A DNA stretch of 64,000 bases from Pseudomonadota bacterium (GTDB lineage: Bacteria; Pseudomonadota; Gammaproteobacteria; Burkholderiales; Thiobacteraceae), in the NCBI GenBank assembly GCA_021812385.1, contig JAKANO010000005.1, positions 62,001 to 126,000 of the forward strand, in the 5' to 3' direction. This document shows positions 44,046-52,203 of this stretch, piece by piece (position 1 is the stretch's first letter; every line of letters starts with the position of its first letter). Position numbers and translations under genes: made by a program. Under the pieces are notes generated by a model. The model saw only the letters and a list, made by a program, of their open reading frames with translations. It was not told where the DNA came from and searched no databases.

Positions 44046-44975
44046 ATGGACGCACAACACGCACTACTCGATTCGATTGACGCGCGCACCAAGCTCGCGG
44101 GCTCGAACAAAATGGAAATTCTGCTGTTTTCCCTGGGCACGGGGGAAGTCTTCGGCATTAATGTGTTCAAGGTGCGCGAAGTGTCGCAAACGCCGCCCAT
44201 CACCAAAACGCCGAATACACCATCCGGCGTCGAGGGCGTGATTTCCCTGCGCGGCAATATCATTCCGGTGATTTCCCTCGCCAAGTTCACCAATTTAGAG
44301 GGTGCGCCAAGCGATACCGGCGGCACCATGATCGTCACGGAATTTTCGCGCCACACCCAGGGCTTCTTGGTGCATGACGTGGATCGCATCATTCGCGTCG
44401 ATTGGGACAAAGTGAAGCCGCCGCAGAGCATGCTCATGGGCAGCGATGCGCTGATCACCGCCATCACCGAACTGCCCGACGGCAAGCTGGTTTCGATTCT
44501 CGACGTGGAGCAAATCTTGGCGCGCGCCATCGGCGTCGAGGAAATCCCCAATTTGGACAAGGTGCAATCGGAGCGCGAACACCTGGTATTTTTCGCCGAC
44601 GACTCAACCGTTGCCCGCAAGGAAATCACCAAAGTGCTCGAAGGCATGGGCGTGAAATACCAGCAAGCCACCAATGGCCTGGAAGCCTGGGAAAAATTGC
44701 AAAACCTCGCGCAGCGCGTGCCCAATGACGGCTCGACCTTGAGCGATCAAATCAGCGTCATTCTCACCGATGCGGAAATGCCGGAGATGGATGGCTACGT
44801 GCTGGCAAAAAATATTAAATCCGATCGTCGTTTCGATGGCATCCCAGTGGTCATGCATTCATCGCTGTCCTCCGAAGCCAATCGGGCGATGGGTCAAAGC
44901 GTCGGTGTCGACACCTACGTCGGAAAGTTCGATCCGATCGTTCTGGCGGATACCCTGCGCCCATTTTTGGCGTGA
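44046..44975 (+). CDS. cheV: Chemotaxis coupling protein CheV (second copy)
   Basis: This 309-residue tandem paralogue has the same order: CheW-like domain (FGINVFKVREVSQTPPI, ISLRGNIIPVISLAKFT) and receiver (FFADDSTVARKEI, acceptor Asp in ILTDAEMPEMDGYV). It starts 24 bases after the first copy. The two share the N-terminal DARTKLAGSNKMEILLFSLG-type opening but differ at many positions, so the duplication is not recent. The pair may couple different receptors. Confidence 0.94.
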   Translation: MDAQHALLDSIDARTKLAGSNKMEILLFSLGTGEVFGINVFKVREVSQTPPITKTPNTPSGVEGVISLRGNIIPVISLAKFTNLEGAPSDTGGTMIVTEFSRHTQGFLVHDVDRIIRVDWDKVKPPQSMLMGSDALITAITELPDGKLVSILDVEQILARAIGVEEIPNLDKVQSEREHLVFFADDSTVARKEITKVLEGMGVKYQQATNGLEAWEKLQNLAQRVPNDGSTLSDQISVILTDAEMPEMDGYVLAKNIKSDRRFDGIPVVMHSSLSSEANRAMGQSVGVDTYVGKFDPIVLADTLRPFLA

Positions 44976-45016
44976 TGCTTTAGGGCATCGGATCATGCAT
45001 GTAATAGGAGAAGTGA

Positions 45017-45406
45017 ATGGCTGATACAAACTTAAAATTCCTGGTCGTGGACGATTTTTCCACGATGCGCCGGATCGTGCGCAATCTGCTCAAGGAGCTG
45101 GGATTTACCAACGTCGACGAAGCGGAAGATGGCGTGGCTGCGCTCGCCAAATTACGCAGCACCAATTTCGACTTCGTGGTGAGCGATTGGAATATGCCCA
45201 ATATGACCGGGCTCGACCTGCTCAAGGAGATCCGCTCCGATGCCAATTTGAAGCATTTGCCGGTGCTCATGGTGACCGCCGAGGCCAAAAAAGAAAACAT
45301 CGTTTCGGCCGCCCAAGCTGGCGCCAGTGGATATGTCGTCAAGCCGTTTACGGCGGCGACGTTGGAAGAGAAGCTCAACAAAATCTTCCAAGCAACCGGT
45401 AAATAA
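45017..45406 (+). CDS. cheY: Chemotaxis response regulator CheY
   Basis: The 129-residue single receiver domain has the phosphate acceptor Asp 57 in [12 protein letters not shown], the acidic pair VVDD near residue 11, Thr in [12 protein letters not shown] and the switch Lys in YVVKPFT. Phosphorylated CheY binds FliM to change motor rotation. It sits 41 bases after the second cheV and 10 bases before cheZ. Confidence 0.97.
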   Translation: MADTNLKFLVVDDFSTMRRIVRNLLKELGFTNVDEAEDGVAALAKLRSTNFDFVVSDWNMPNMTGLDLLKEIRSDANLKHLPVLMVTAEAKKENIVSAAQAGASGYVVKPFTAATLEEKLNKIFQATGK

Positions 45407-45416
45407 GGAGACGCAC

Positions 45417-46184
45417 GTGAGTAATACACTAGCAGGAGATACCGACGACCTCGAGGCCTTGTTCGACAGCATCGTCTCCTCCAATAGCCCGGCCCCTGCG
45501 CCCGCGGTTCAGGTTGTGGAGCCCGCAGCAGTTCCGGAAGCGCATGCCGCAACTGAGCATCCCGCGTGCCCCGCCATCAATGAGCCGTATTACTCCCAGA
45601 TTGGCCATCTCACGCGCAAACTGCATGACACGATGCACGAGCTGGGCTATGACAAGTCGCTCGAACAAGCGGTGGACCAAACTATTCCCGATGCGCGCGA
45701 CCGCCTGGCTTATATCGCCACCTTGACCGAAAAAGCGGCCGATCGCGTGCTGAATGCGACGGATGTGGCGAAGCCCTTGCAAGACAGCATCGAGAACGGC
45801 TCCGCCAAACTCTCCGGGCAATGGGATCGCTTGTTTAAAAATGAACTTTCCATCGACGATTTCAAGCAGCTCGTCGGTGAAACGCGCAGCTTTCTCGATA
45901 CCACCGCTAAAAATGCCAAGACCACCAATGATCAGTTGTTGGAAATCATGATGGCGCAAGACTTCCAAGACCTCACTGGTCAGGTGATCAAAAAAGTCAT
46001 CGCCATGGCACAGGAAATGGAAGCGCAATTGCTGGCATTGCTGATCGAAAGTACCTCACCCGAGAAGAAAGCCGAGATGAATTCCGGCTTACTGAATGGA
46101 CCGGTGATTAATGCCGAGGGCCGCAATGACATCGTTACCAACCAAGAACAAGTCGACGATCTCCTTGAGAGTCTGGGCTTCTAA
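45417..46184 (+). CDS. cheZ: CheY phosphatase CheZ
   Basis: The 255-residue protein starts with GTG at 45417 behind AAGGAG at 45405-45410. A long four-helix bundle carries the phosphatase signature QDFQDLTGQVIKKV with the active-site Asp and Gln. The C-terminal tail DDLLESLGF is the CheY-binding helix. A low-complexity Ala/Pro/Val region near residues 25-50 precedes the core. An upstream in-frame start inside cheY is rejected. Confidence 0.95.
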   Translation: MSNTLAGDTDDLEALFDSIVSSNSPAPAPAVQVVEPAAVPEAHAATEHPACPAINEPYYSQIGHLTRKLHDTMHELGYDKSLEQAVDQTIPDARDRLAYIATLTEKAADRVLNATDVAKPLQDSIENGSAKLSGQWDRLFKNELSIDDFKQLVGETRSFLDTTAKNAKTTNDQLLEIMMAQDFQDLTGQVIKKVIAMAQEMEAQLLALLIESTSPEKKAEMNSGLLNGPVINAEGRNDIVTNQEQVDDLLESLGF

Positions 46185-46204
46185 ATAACCGGAGGGCATG
46201 GCCC

Positions 46205-48070
46205 ATGAGCGCGTTTGAAGGAATGGAGGAAATGCTGCAGGACTTCCTGATGGAAGCCGGCGACATGCTTTCCGATGTCGACAACAAGTTGGTTATCTTG
46301 GAGAAGTCCCCCAATGACCGCGAGTTGCTCAACGTCATTTTCCGCGGCTTCCATACGATCAAAGGCGGTGCCGGCTTTTTGTGCGCAACGCCCTTGGTGG
46401 AACTGTGTCACCGCACGGAAAATCTATTCGACAAACTGCGTAATGCGGAACTCACGCTGACGCCCGAAATCATGGACGTGATTCTGGCCGCAACCGGCAT
46501 TGTGCGCGACATGTTCGGCGCCCTAGCCCAAGCGCGCATGCCGGATTCGGCCGAGCCGTCCATTCTGCAAGCCTTGGATGCCGTACTCTCGGGCGAGCAG
46601 TTGCTGATCGTTAAAGAAGCAGCCAAACCAGCGCCCGTTGCAGTCGTGCAAACACCCGCCGTAGTGACCGACGCTAGCGCTGCAGACGAAAACGGCCCCG
46701 ATTGGCGCGTGCTCTATCACGCCCTCGTCGGCGGCGCCAAAGCGGAAGAAGCCGCGCCATCCGCCGCCGTTGCAGCACCCGTCGCTGCGGCGGTAACAAA
46801 AATTGAAACGCCGAAAGCAGCGGAAAAACCGCGCGCCAACACCCCGACAACCGCGACGCCCAGCGCAAAAGAAAACACCATCCGCATCGATACCACGCGA
46901 CTCGACCAAGTGTTGAACCTGTCGGGCGAAATCGGCTTGACCAAAAACCGCCTGACTTGCTTGCGCTCCGACATCGTAGCCGGCAGAAGCTCGCCCGACA
47001 CCCTAAAAGCGCTGGATGAGGCTGTCAGTCAGCTCGATCTATTGGTGAGCGACCTGCAAAACGCAGTGATGAAAACGCGCATGCAGCCGATCGGCCGCTT
47101 GTTCCAGAAATATCCGCGCTTGGCGCGCGACCTGGCGCGCAGTTTGGGCAAAGACGTCGAGTTGATCCTGGAAGGCGAAGAAACCGAGATCGATAAGACC
47201 ATGATCGAGGATCTCAACGATCCTCTAGTGCATTTGGTACGCAATGCGGTCGACCATGGCGTGGACAGCCCCGAGGAACGCGCTGCGGCGGGCAAGCCGG
47301 CCAAGAGCGTGGTCAAACTCTCCGCACAACAAGTCGGCGATCATATCGTGATCGAAATCACCGACGACGGCCGCGGCATGCGCGCCGATGTTTTGCGCAA
47401 AAAAGCCTTGGATAAAGGTCTGATCGACGCCGAAACCGCCAACAGTTTGGATGAGCGGCAAAGCCTGAATCTGGTGTTCTTACCCGGATTCTCCACCAAG
47501 GACATGATCTCGGATGTCTCCGGGCGCGGCGTCGGCATGGACGTGGTCAAAACCAATATCACCAAGCTGAATGGCCGCATCGATGTCAAAACCGTGGTCG
47601 GTCATGGCTCCGTGTTCACCATCACCTTGCCGCTGACCTTGGCGATTCTGCCGGTATTGATCGTGCGGCTCGGCACGCAGCCGTTCGCGATTCCGTTGTC
47701 GATGGTGCGCGAAATCATGCCGATCAATCCGAAAGATATCCAACAAGTATCCGGGCGCGCCACCTTGGTGGTGCGGGAAGAAGTGCTTCCGGTACGCACC
47801 TTGGCCGGCTTGCTGGATTGGCCGGATACCGAATCGCCGGCTTTTGGCGTGCTGATGCAAGCAGCCGAAACCTCGTTCGTACTGGCGATCGACGGCTTTA
47901 TCGGGCGCGACGATGTGGTGATCAAGCCACTCACCGACGTCAAACCACGCGGTATCGCCGGCGCCACGCTTTCGGGCGAGGGATCGGTGGTGCTGGTACT
48001 GGATATGGAAGAATTACTCTCATCCGACTCGAAAGAAACCCGAGCCACTTTATTCGCGCAAGCGAGTTGA
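46205..48070 (+). CDS. cheA: Chemotaxis histidine kinase CheA
   Basis: The 621-residue kinase has an HPt domain with the phosphorylated His 50 in FHTIKGGAGF, an Ala/Pro/Thr linker near residues 140-220, a dimerisation domain (LDQVLNLSGEIGLTKNRL), the ATPase domain (HLVRNAVDHGVDSPEER, EITDDGRGM, SGRGVGMDVVK) and a C-terminal CheW-like domain. It is about 30 residues shorter than E. coli CheA (654), and no clear CheY-binding P2 domain is seen in the linker. Confidence 0.96.
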   Translation: MSAFEGMEEMLQDFLMEAGDMLSDVDNKLVILEKSPNDRELLNVIFRGFHTIKGGAGFLCATPLVELCHRTENLFDKLRNAELTLTPEIMDVILAATGIVRDMFGALAQARMPDSAEPSILQALDAVLSGEQLLIVKEAAKPAPVAVVQTPAVVTDASAADENGPDWRVLYHALVGGAKAEEAAPSAAVAAPVAAAVTKIETPKAAEKPRANTPTTATPSAKENTIRIDTTRLDQVLNLSGEIGLTKNRLTCLRSDIVAGRSSPDTLKALDEAVSQLDLLVSDLQNAVMKTRMQPIGRLFQKYPRLARDLARSLGKDVELILEGEETEIDKTMIEDLNDPLVHLVRNAVDHGVDSPEERAAAGKPAKSVVKLSAQQVGDHIVIEITDDGRGMRADVLRKKALDKGLIDAETANSLDERQSLNLVFLPGFSTKDMISDVSGRGVGMDVVKTNITKLNGRIDVKTVVGHGSVFTITLPLTLAILPVLIVRLGTQPFAIPLSMVREIMPINPKDIQQVSGRATLVVREEVLPVRTLAGLLDWPDTESPAFGVLMQAAETSFVLAIDGFIGRDDVVIKPLTDVKPRGIAGATLSGEGSVVLVLDMEELLSSDSKETRATLFAQAS

Positions 48071-48111
48071 TTTGTGCCGCCGATAGACCGTAATCACGCA
48101 GGAGCAACGCC

Positions 48112-49392
48112 GTGAGCAGCAGCGCCAGTTTAAAACATTCGTTCAATCTCAACTTCGGCGGCGACACCGGTGATCAGCCTGGCGATCAGGTGTTCATTGG
48201 GCGCCAGCCGATTGTCGATGCGCAGCAAAAAATCATTGGTTATGAACTGCTGTTTCGTTCTAATGCCGAAGAAAATAACGCGCAAATTTCCGACGATTTC
48301 AGCGCCGGCGCGCAGGTGCTCATCAACACCCTGAGCAATATGGGTACCGGCTGGCTGCTGGGCGATAAGACCGCGTTTCTGAACGTCAATCAAGCCATGC
48401 TGAGCAGCGAGTTCATGGAACTGCTGCCCGCGCAGCGCATCGTGCTGGAGATCCAAGGCGAAATTACGCCCACCCCCGAATTGCTCCAACGCATGCAAGC
48501 GCTCAAAGCCCTGGGATTTACCTTTGCCTTGCATAGCCCGCAAGTCCAAGCCGCTAACTTGGAGCTGATCAAACTCGCGTCCTATGTCAAAGTCGATCTG
48601 CTGCACGTACCGAAACAGCAACTCGAAGAACTATCCATCGCGTTGAAGCAATACCCGCTTAAAATGATTGCTGAAAAAGTGGAATCGCTGGCCGAGTTCA
48701 AGCGCTGCAAAGAATACAAATTCGACTATTTCCAGGGTTACTATTTTGCGCACCCGGAAATTCTGTCGGCAAAAGTGATCAATCCGTCGCACGCACTGGT
48801 GTTGGACATCCTCAACAAAGTGCGCGGCAACCAAGATATCGCGGAAATCGAGCGCGGTTTCAAGCGCGATGTCGCGCTCTCATTTAAATTGTTGCGCTAT
48901 ATCAACTCCGTCGGGTTTGGCCTGTCCTGCGAAATTCAATCGATCCGCCATGCGCTCTCCATCCTCGGATACCAACAGCTTTACCGTTGGCTGACCTTGC
49001 TGATCGTCACCACCAATGAAAACTCCACTCCTTCGGCCTTAATGAAAACCGCCATTACCCGCGGCCGGCTCACCGAGTTATTGGGCCAGGACCTGATCGA
49101 CCGCAGCGAGCGCGACAATCTGTTCATCGTCGGCATCTTCTCGCTATTGGACGCCATGCTGGAAATGCCGATGGATAAAGTGCTGGAGAAATTGACGCTG
49201 CCGGAAAATATCGCCGACGCGCTACTCAATCGCGACGGCATTTACGGCCCCTTCCTGTCTTTGGCCGAAGCCTGTGAGGGCGCAGAAATTCAACGCATCA
49301 ATGAACTGGCCACCTCGCTCGCGATTGACCCCAATACCGTCAATGAAGCGCACCTGAAAGCCTTGGCTTGGGTGGAAGAACTCGGCGTTTAA
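48112..49392 (+). CDS. EAL-like/HDOD signalling protein (YuxH type)
   Basis: The 426-residue protein starts with GTG behind GGAG. The N-terminal half is an EAL-like domain that has lost the catalytic motif (GYELLFR in place of the EAL core) and reads VFIGRQPIVDAQQKIIGYE, so it probably does not cleave cyclic di-GMP. The C-terminal half is an HDOD domain (LVLDILNKVRGNQDIAEIER, LLRYINSVGFG, SIRHALSILGYQQLYRWL). It closes the chemotaxis operon, 41 bases after cheA, which suggests a regulatory link between motility and signalling. Confidence 0.9.
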   Translation: MSSSASLKHSFNLNFGGDTGDQPGDQVFIGRQPIVDAQQKIIGYELLFRSNAEENNAQISDDFSAGAQVLINTLSNMGTGWLLGDKTAFLNVNQAMLSSEFMELLPAQRIVLEIQGEITPTPELLQRMQALKALGFTFALHSPQVQAANLELIKLASYVKVDLLHVPKQQLEELSIALKQYPLKMIAEKVESLAEFKRCKEYKFDYFQGYYFAHPEILSAKVINPSHALVLDILNKVRGNQDIAEIERGFKRDVALSFKLLRYINSVGFGLSCEIQSIRHALSILGYQQLYRWLTLLIVTTNENSTPSALMKTAITRGRLTELLGQDLIDRSERDNLFIVGIFSLLDAMLEMPMDKVLEKLTLPENIADALLNRDGIYGPFLSLAEACEGAEIQRINELATSLAIDPNTVNEAHLKALAWVEELGV

Positions 49393-49409
49393 CTCCGGCC
49401 CGCGGCTAG

Positions 49410-50639
49410 CTAGCCAAAAAACGCATAGCACACCGCAATCGCCGCCACCACGCCCACGAAATCCGCGAATAGGGCGCACGAAATGGCATGCCGGCTACGC
49501 TTGATGCCCACCGATCCAAAGTACACCGCCAACACATAAAAAGTCGTTTCGGTACTCCCCTGAATCACCGCCGACAAGCGCCCGGCAAAAGAATCCGCGC
49601 CATAGTTGCGCATGGTCTCGACCATCATGGCGCGCGCGCCGCTGCCGGAAAAAGGCTTGACGATGGCCGTGGGCAAGGCTTCCACAAAGCGCGTATCCGC
49701 ACCTACGCCTTGCACCAGATAGCGGATGCCATTCAGCAGGCTTTCCAGCGCGCCGCTTGCGCGCAGCAAGCCGATGGCGAGCAACATCGCAACCAAATAG
49801 GGAATAATGCCAACCGCGATTTGAAACCCTTCTTTGGCGCCTTCGATAAACACCTCATACACTTTGACCCGGCGCAGCAGCGCGCTCACGATAAACAGCA
49901 CGATCAAGCCGAACAGCAAGGCATTGCCGAATACCGCGGATTGGTTTTGCATTTCAGCCGCCGGCAAGCTGCCAAAATACCAGGCCAAACCCGCCACGAA
50001 CGCGCTCACCACGCCCAGATACGACAGCACCACCCAATGCAATAAATTAATGCGTTGCACCAGCGCAACCGCCAGCAAGCCGGCCATGCTCGAACAATAA
50101 GTCGAGATCAGGATCGGAATAAATACATCGGTCGGATCGTGCGCGCCGAGTTGCGCGCGGTAGGCGAAGATCGTGAGCGGCAGCAAAGTCACAGAGGATG
50201 CATTCAGCACCAAGAATAAAATCATCGCATTGCTGGCGGTATCGGGCTGGGGGTTGAGCGTTTGCAGTTCGCGCATCGCCGCCAGGCCCAAGGGCGTGGC
50301 GGCATTGTCCAGGCCCAATACATTGGCGGATAAATTCATCACCACCGCGCCCTGCGCCGGATGCTTGGCCGGCACTTCCGGCATCAAGCGCTTGAACAAG
50401 GGCGCGAGGGCTTGCGTGATGAGCGCGAGACTGCCGCCCGCTTCGGCCACGCGCATAATGCCAAGCCATAGCGTCATCACACCCGCCAGGCCCAGGGATA
50501 TTTCAAATCCGGTTTTGGCCGACTCGAACAAGGATTGCATCAAGCTGATGAAAACCGTGCCCTGCCCCGTCATCACCGCTTTGGCCAGCGCAAAGGCGCA
50601 GGCTATCAAAATCATCCCCGCCCAAAGTGCATTCAGCAT
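49410..50639 (-). CDS. SpmA/SpmB-type nucleoside-recognition (gate) membrane protein
   Basis: The 409-residue protein fuses two gate domains. The N-terminal SpmA-like half has LGIMRVAEAGGSLALITQAL and the signature LGLDNAATPLGLAAM; the C-terminal SpmB-like half has GFQIAVGIIPYLVAMLLAIG, KPFSGSGARAMMVE and IQGSTETTFYVLAVYFGSVG. About ten membrane segments are visible. Its function in non-spore-forming bacteria is unclear; nucleoside or peptide transport has been proposed for the family. It is convergent with the chemotaxis operon. Confidence 0.88.
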   Translation of the reverse strand: MLNALWAGMILIACAFALAKAVMTGQGTVFISLMQSLFESAKTGFEISLGLAGVMTLWLGIMRVAEAGGSLALITQALAPLFKRLMPEVPAKHPAQGAVVMNLSANVLGLDNAATPLGLAAMRELQTLNPQPDTASNAMILFLVLNASSVTLLPLTIFAYRAQLGAHDPTDVFIPILISTYCSSMAGLLAVALVQRINLLHWVVLSYLGVVSAFVAGLAWYFGSLPAAEMQNQSAVFGNALLFGLIVLFIVSALLRRVKVYEVFIEGAKEGFQIAVGIIPYLVAMLLAIGLLRASGALESLLNGIRYLVQGVGADTRFVEALPTAIVKPFSGSGARAMMVETMRNYGADSFAGRLSAVIQGSTETTFYVLAVYFGSVGIKRSRHAISCALFADFVGVVAAIAVCYAFFG

Positions 50640-50672
50640 CTAAATCCGTTCTTATTTTAGAAAATCTTATGT

Positions 50673-50741
50673 ACCGCCAAGACGCCAAGAGCGCCAAGGA
50701 GCCTCCTGGTTTTAAGCGCTTTTCCTTGGCGTCTTGGCGGC
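50673..50741. repeat. Long inverted repeat, CGCCAAG family, copy 2
   Basis: The left arm (50673-50700) begins ACCGCCAAGACGCCAAG and the right arm (50723-50741) is its inverted complement TCCTTGGCGTCTTGGCGGC. The centre is only 22 bases, much shorter than in copies 1 and 3. It lies between two minus-strand genes. Confidence 0.9.
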
Positions 50742-50760
50742 TAATGAATGCTTTTTAGAA

Positions 50761-52146
50761 TTAACGCTCGGTTGCGCGCACCTGTCGAATCCACACCGTT
50801 TTCGCATTCACAAACTCGCGTATCCCCTGTTGCGACAGCTCCCGGCCAAAACCCGAAGCTTTCACGCCGCCAAACGGTAAGCGCGGGTCGGATTTAACCA
50901 TGCCGTTGATGAAGGTGCAGCCGGCATGGATGCGCGTCGCCAATTGCTCCGCGCGCTCTATATCTTGGCTCCAGATGGAAGAACCCAGGCCGAAGCGCGT
51001 TTGATTGGCGATCTGCAAGGCATCTTCCTCGCTGGCGGCGCGGATCACGATCGCCACCGGACCGAACAGCTCTTCATGGTAAGCGCGCGTCTTATTCGTC
51101 ACGTGATCCAGGATGGAGGCTTGGTAAAAGTAGCCGTTGCGCTCGGCGGGCTTGCAACCGGTGAGCGCTACAGCGCCTTGGGCAATGGAGTCGGTCACTT
51201 GTTGATGCAAGGTTTCGCGCAGGTCGAGCCGCGCCATCGGGCCGATTTGCGTGTCGTCTTGCGTCGGGTCGCCCAGTTTTAGCGCTTCCACTTTGCTGCG
51301 GAACGCTTGCAAGAATGCATCGGCAATTTCCGGCACCAGGATAAAGCGCTTGGCGGCAATGCAGGATTGGCCGCAATTCAGAAAGCGCGATTCCACCGCC
51401 ATATTGGCCGTGAATTCCAAGTCCGCATCGCGCAACACGATGAAGGGATCGGAGCCGCCCAACTCCAGCACGCATTTCTTCAAATGCTGGCCGGCGCAAG
51501 CCGCGACTTTTCGCCCAGCCGCTTCAGACCCGGTGAGCGTCACGGCTTGCACAGCATGGCTCGCAATCACGTCCTGGACTTGATCCGCCTCAATCATCAG
51601 CGTGGTGAACAGGCCTGGCGGCAAACCGCCCGCACTAAATATAGCTTCCAGCGCCAGCGCGCACTGCGGCACGTTCGAGGCGTGCTTCAGCACCACCGCA
51701 TTACCCGCCATCAGCGCCGGCGCGGCAGCCCGGAACACTTGCCAGAACGGAAAATTCCACGGCATCACCGCCAGCACCACGCCCAAGGGGTAATACGCGA
51801 CATAACTTTTACCCGCATCCGTTTTCACCGCTTCGGTGCGCAAATAATCCTCGGCATGTTGCGCATAGAAGTCACAACCGGCCGCGCATTTTTCCACTTC
51901 GGCGCGCGCTTCGCGCAGCAGCTTTCCCATCTCTTGCGTAATCAAGGCCGCGTATTGGTCACGCTGCACGCGTAAATGAATCGCCACCTCGTGCAGCACT
52001 TCAGCACGGCGTGAAATAGGCGTCTGCGCCCAACTTTGCTGCGCGGCGCCGGCCTTTTCCAAGGCCCCGGCCAAATGGTTTGCATCCCAACTGGTATAGG
52101 TTTGCAGCACTTGGTTGTGCGCGGGATCAAGACTGACGTAGGGCAT
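50761..52146 (-). CDS. sad: NAD(P)-dependent succinate-semialdehyde dehydrogenase (Sad/YneI-like)
   Basis: The 461-residue aldehyde dehydrogenase closely follows the E. coli Sad layout. MPWNFPFWQVFRAAAPALMA is the cofactor-side Asn motif, KKCVLELGGSDPFIVL carries the general-base Glu, and NCGQSCIAAKRF holds the catalytic Cys. It likely oxidises succinate semialdehyde or a related aldehyde to the acid. It is divergent from the lytic transglycosylase gene with 57 bases between starts. No GABA pathway genes are nearby. Confidence 0.88.
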   Translation of the reverse strand: MPYVSLDPAHNQVLQTYTSWDANHLAGALEKAGAAQQSWAQTPISRRAEVLHEVAIHLRVQRDQYAALITQEMGKLLREARAEVEKCAAGCDFYAQHAEDYLRTEAVKTDAGKSYVAYYPLGVVLAVMPWNFPFWQVFRAAAPALMAGNAVVLKHASNVPQCALALEAIFSAGGLPPGLFTTLMIEADQVQDVIASHAVQAVTLTGSEAAGRKVAACAGQHLKKCVLELGGSDPFIVLRDADLEFTANMAVESRFLNCGQSCIAAKRFILVPEIADAFLQAFRSKVEALKLGDPTQDDTQIGPMARLDLRETLHQQVTDSIAQGAVALTGCKPAERNGYFYQASILDHVTNKTRAYHEELFGPVAIVIRAASEEDALQIANQTRFGLGSSIWSQDIERAEQLATRIHAGCTFINGMVKSDPRLPFGGVKASGFGRELSQQGIREFVNAKTVWIRQVRATER

Positions 52147-52203
52147 GGTGTGTTATCCTTATCGCCTGCGCAACATTGCGCCGCAGGCCTTAATATAGCA
52201 GGT

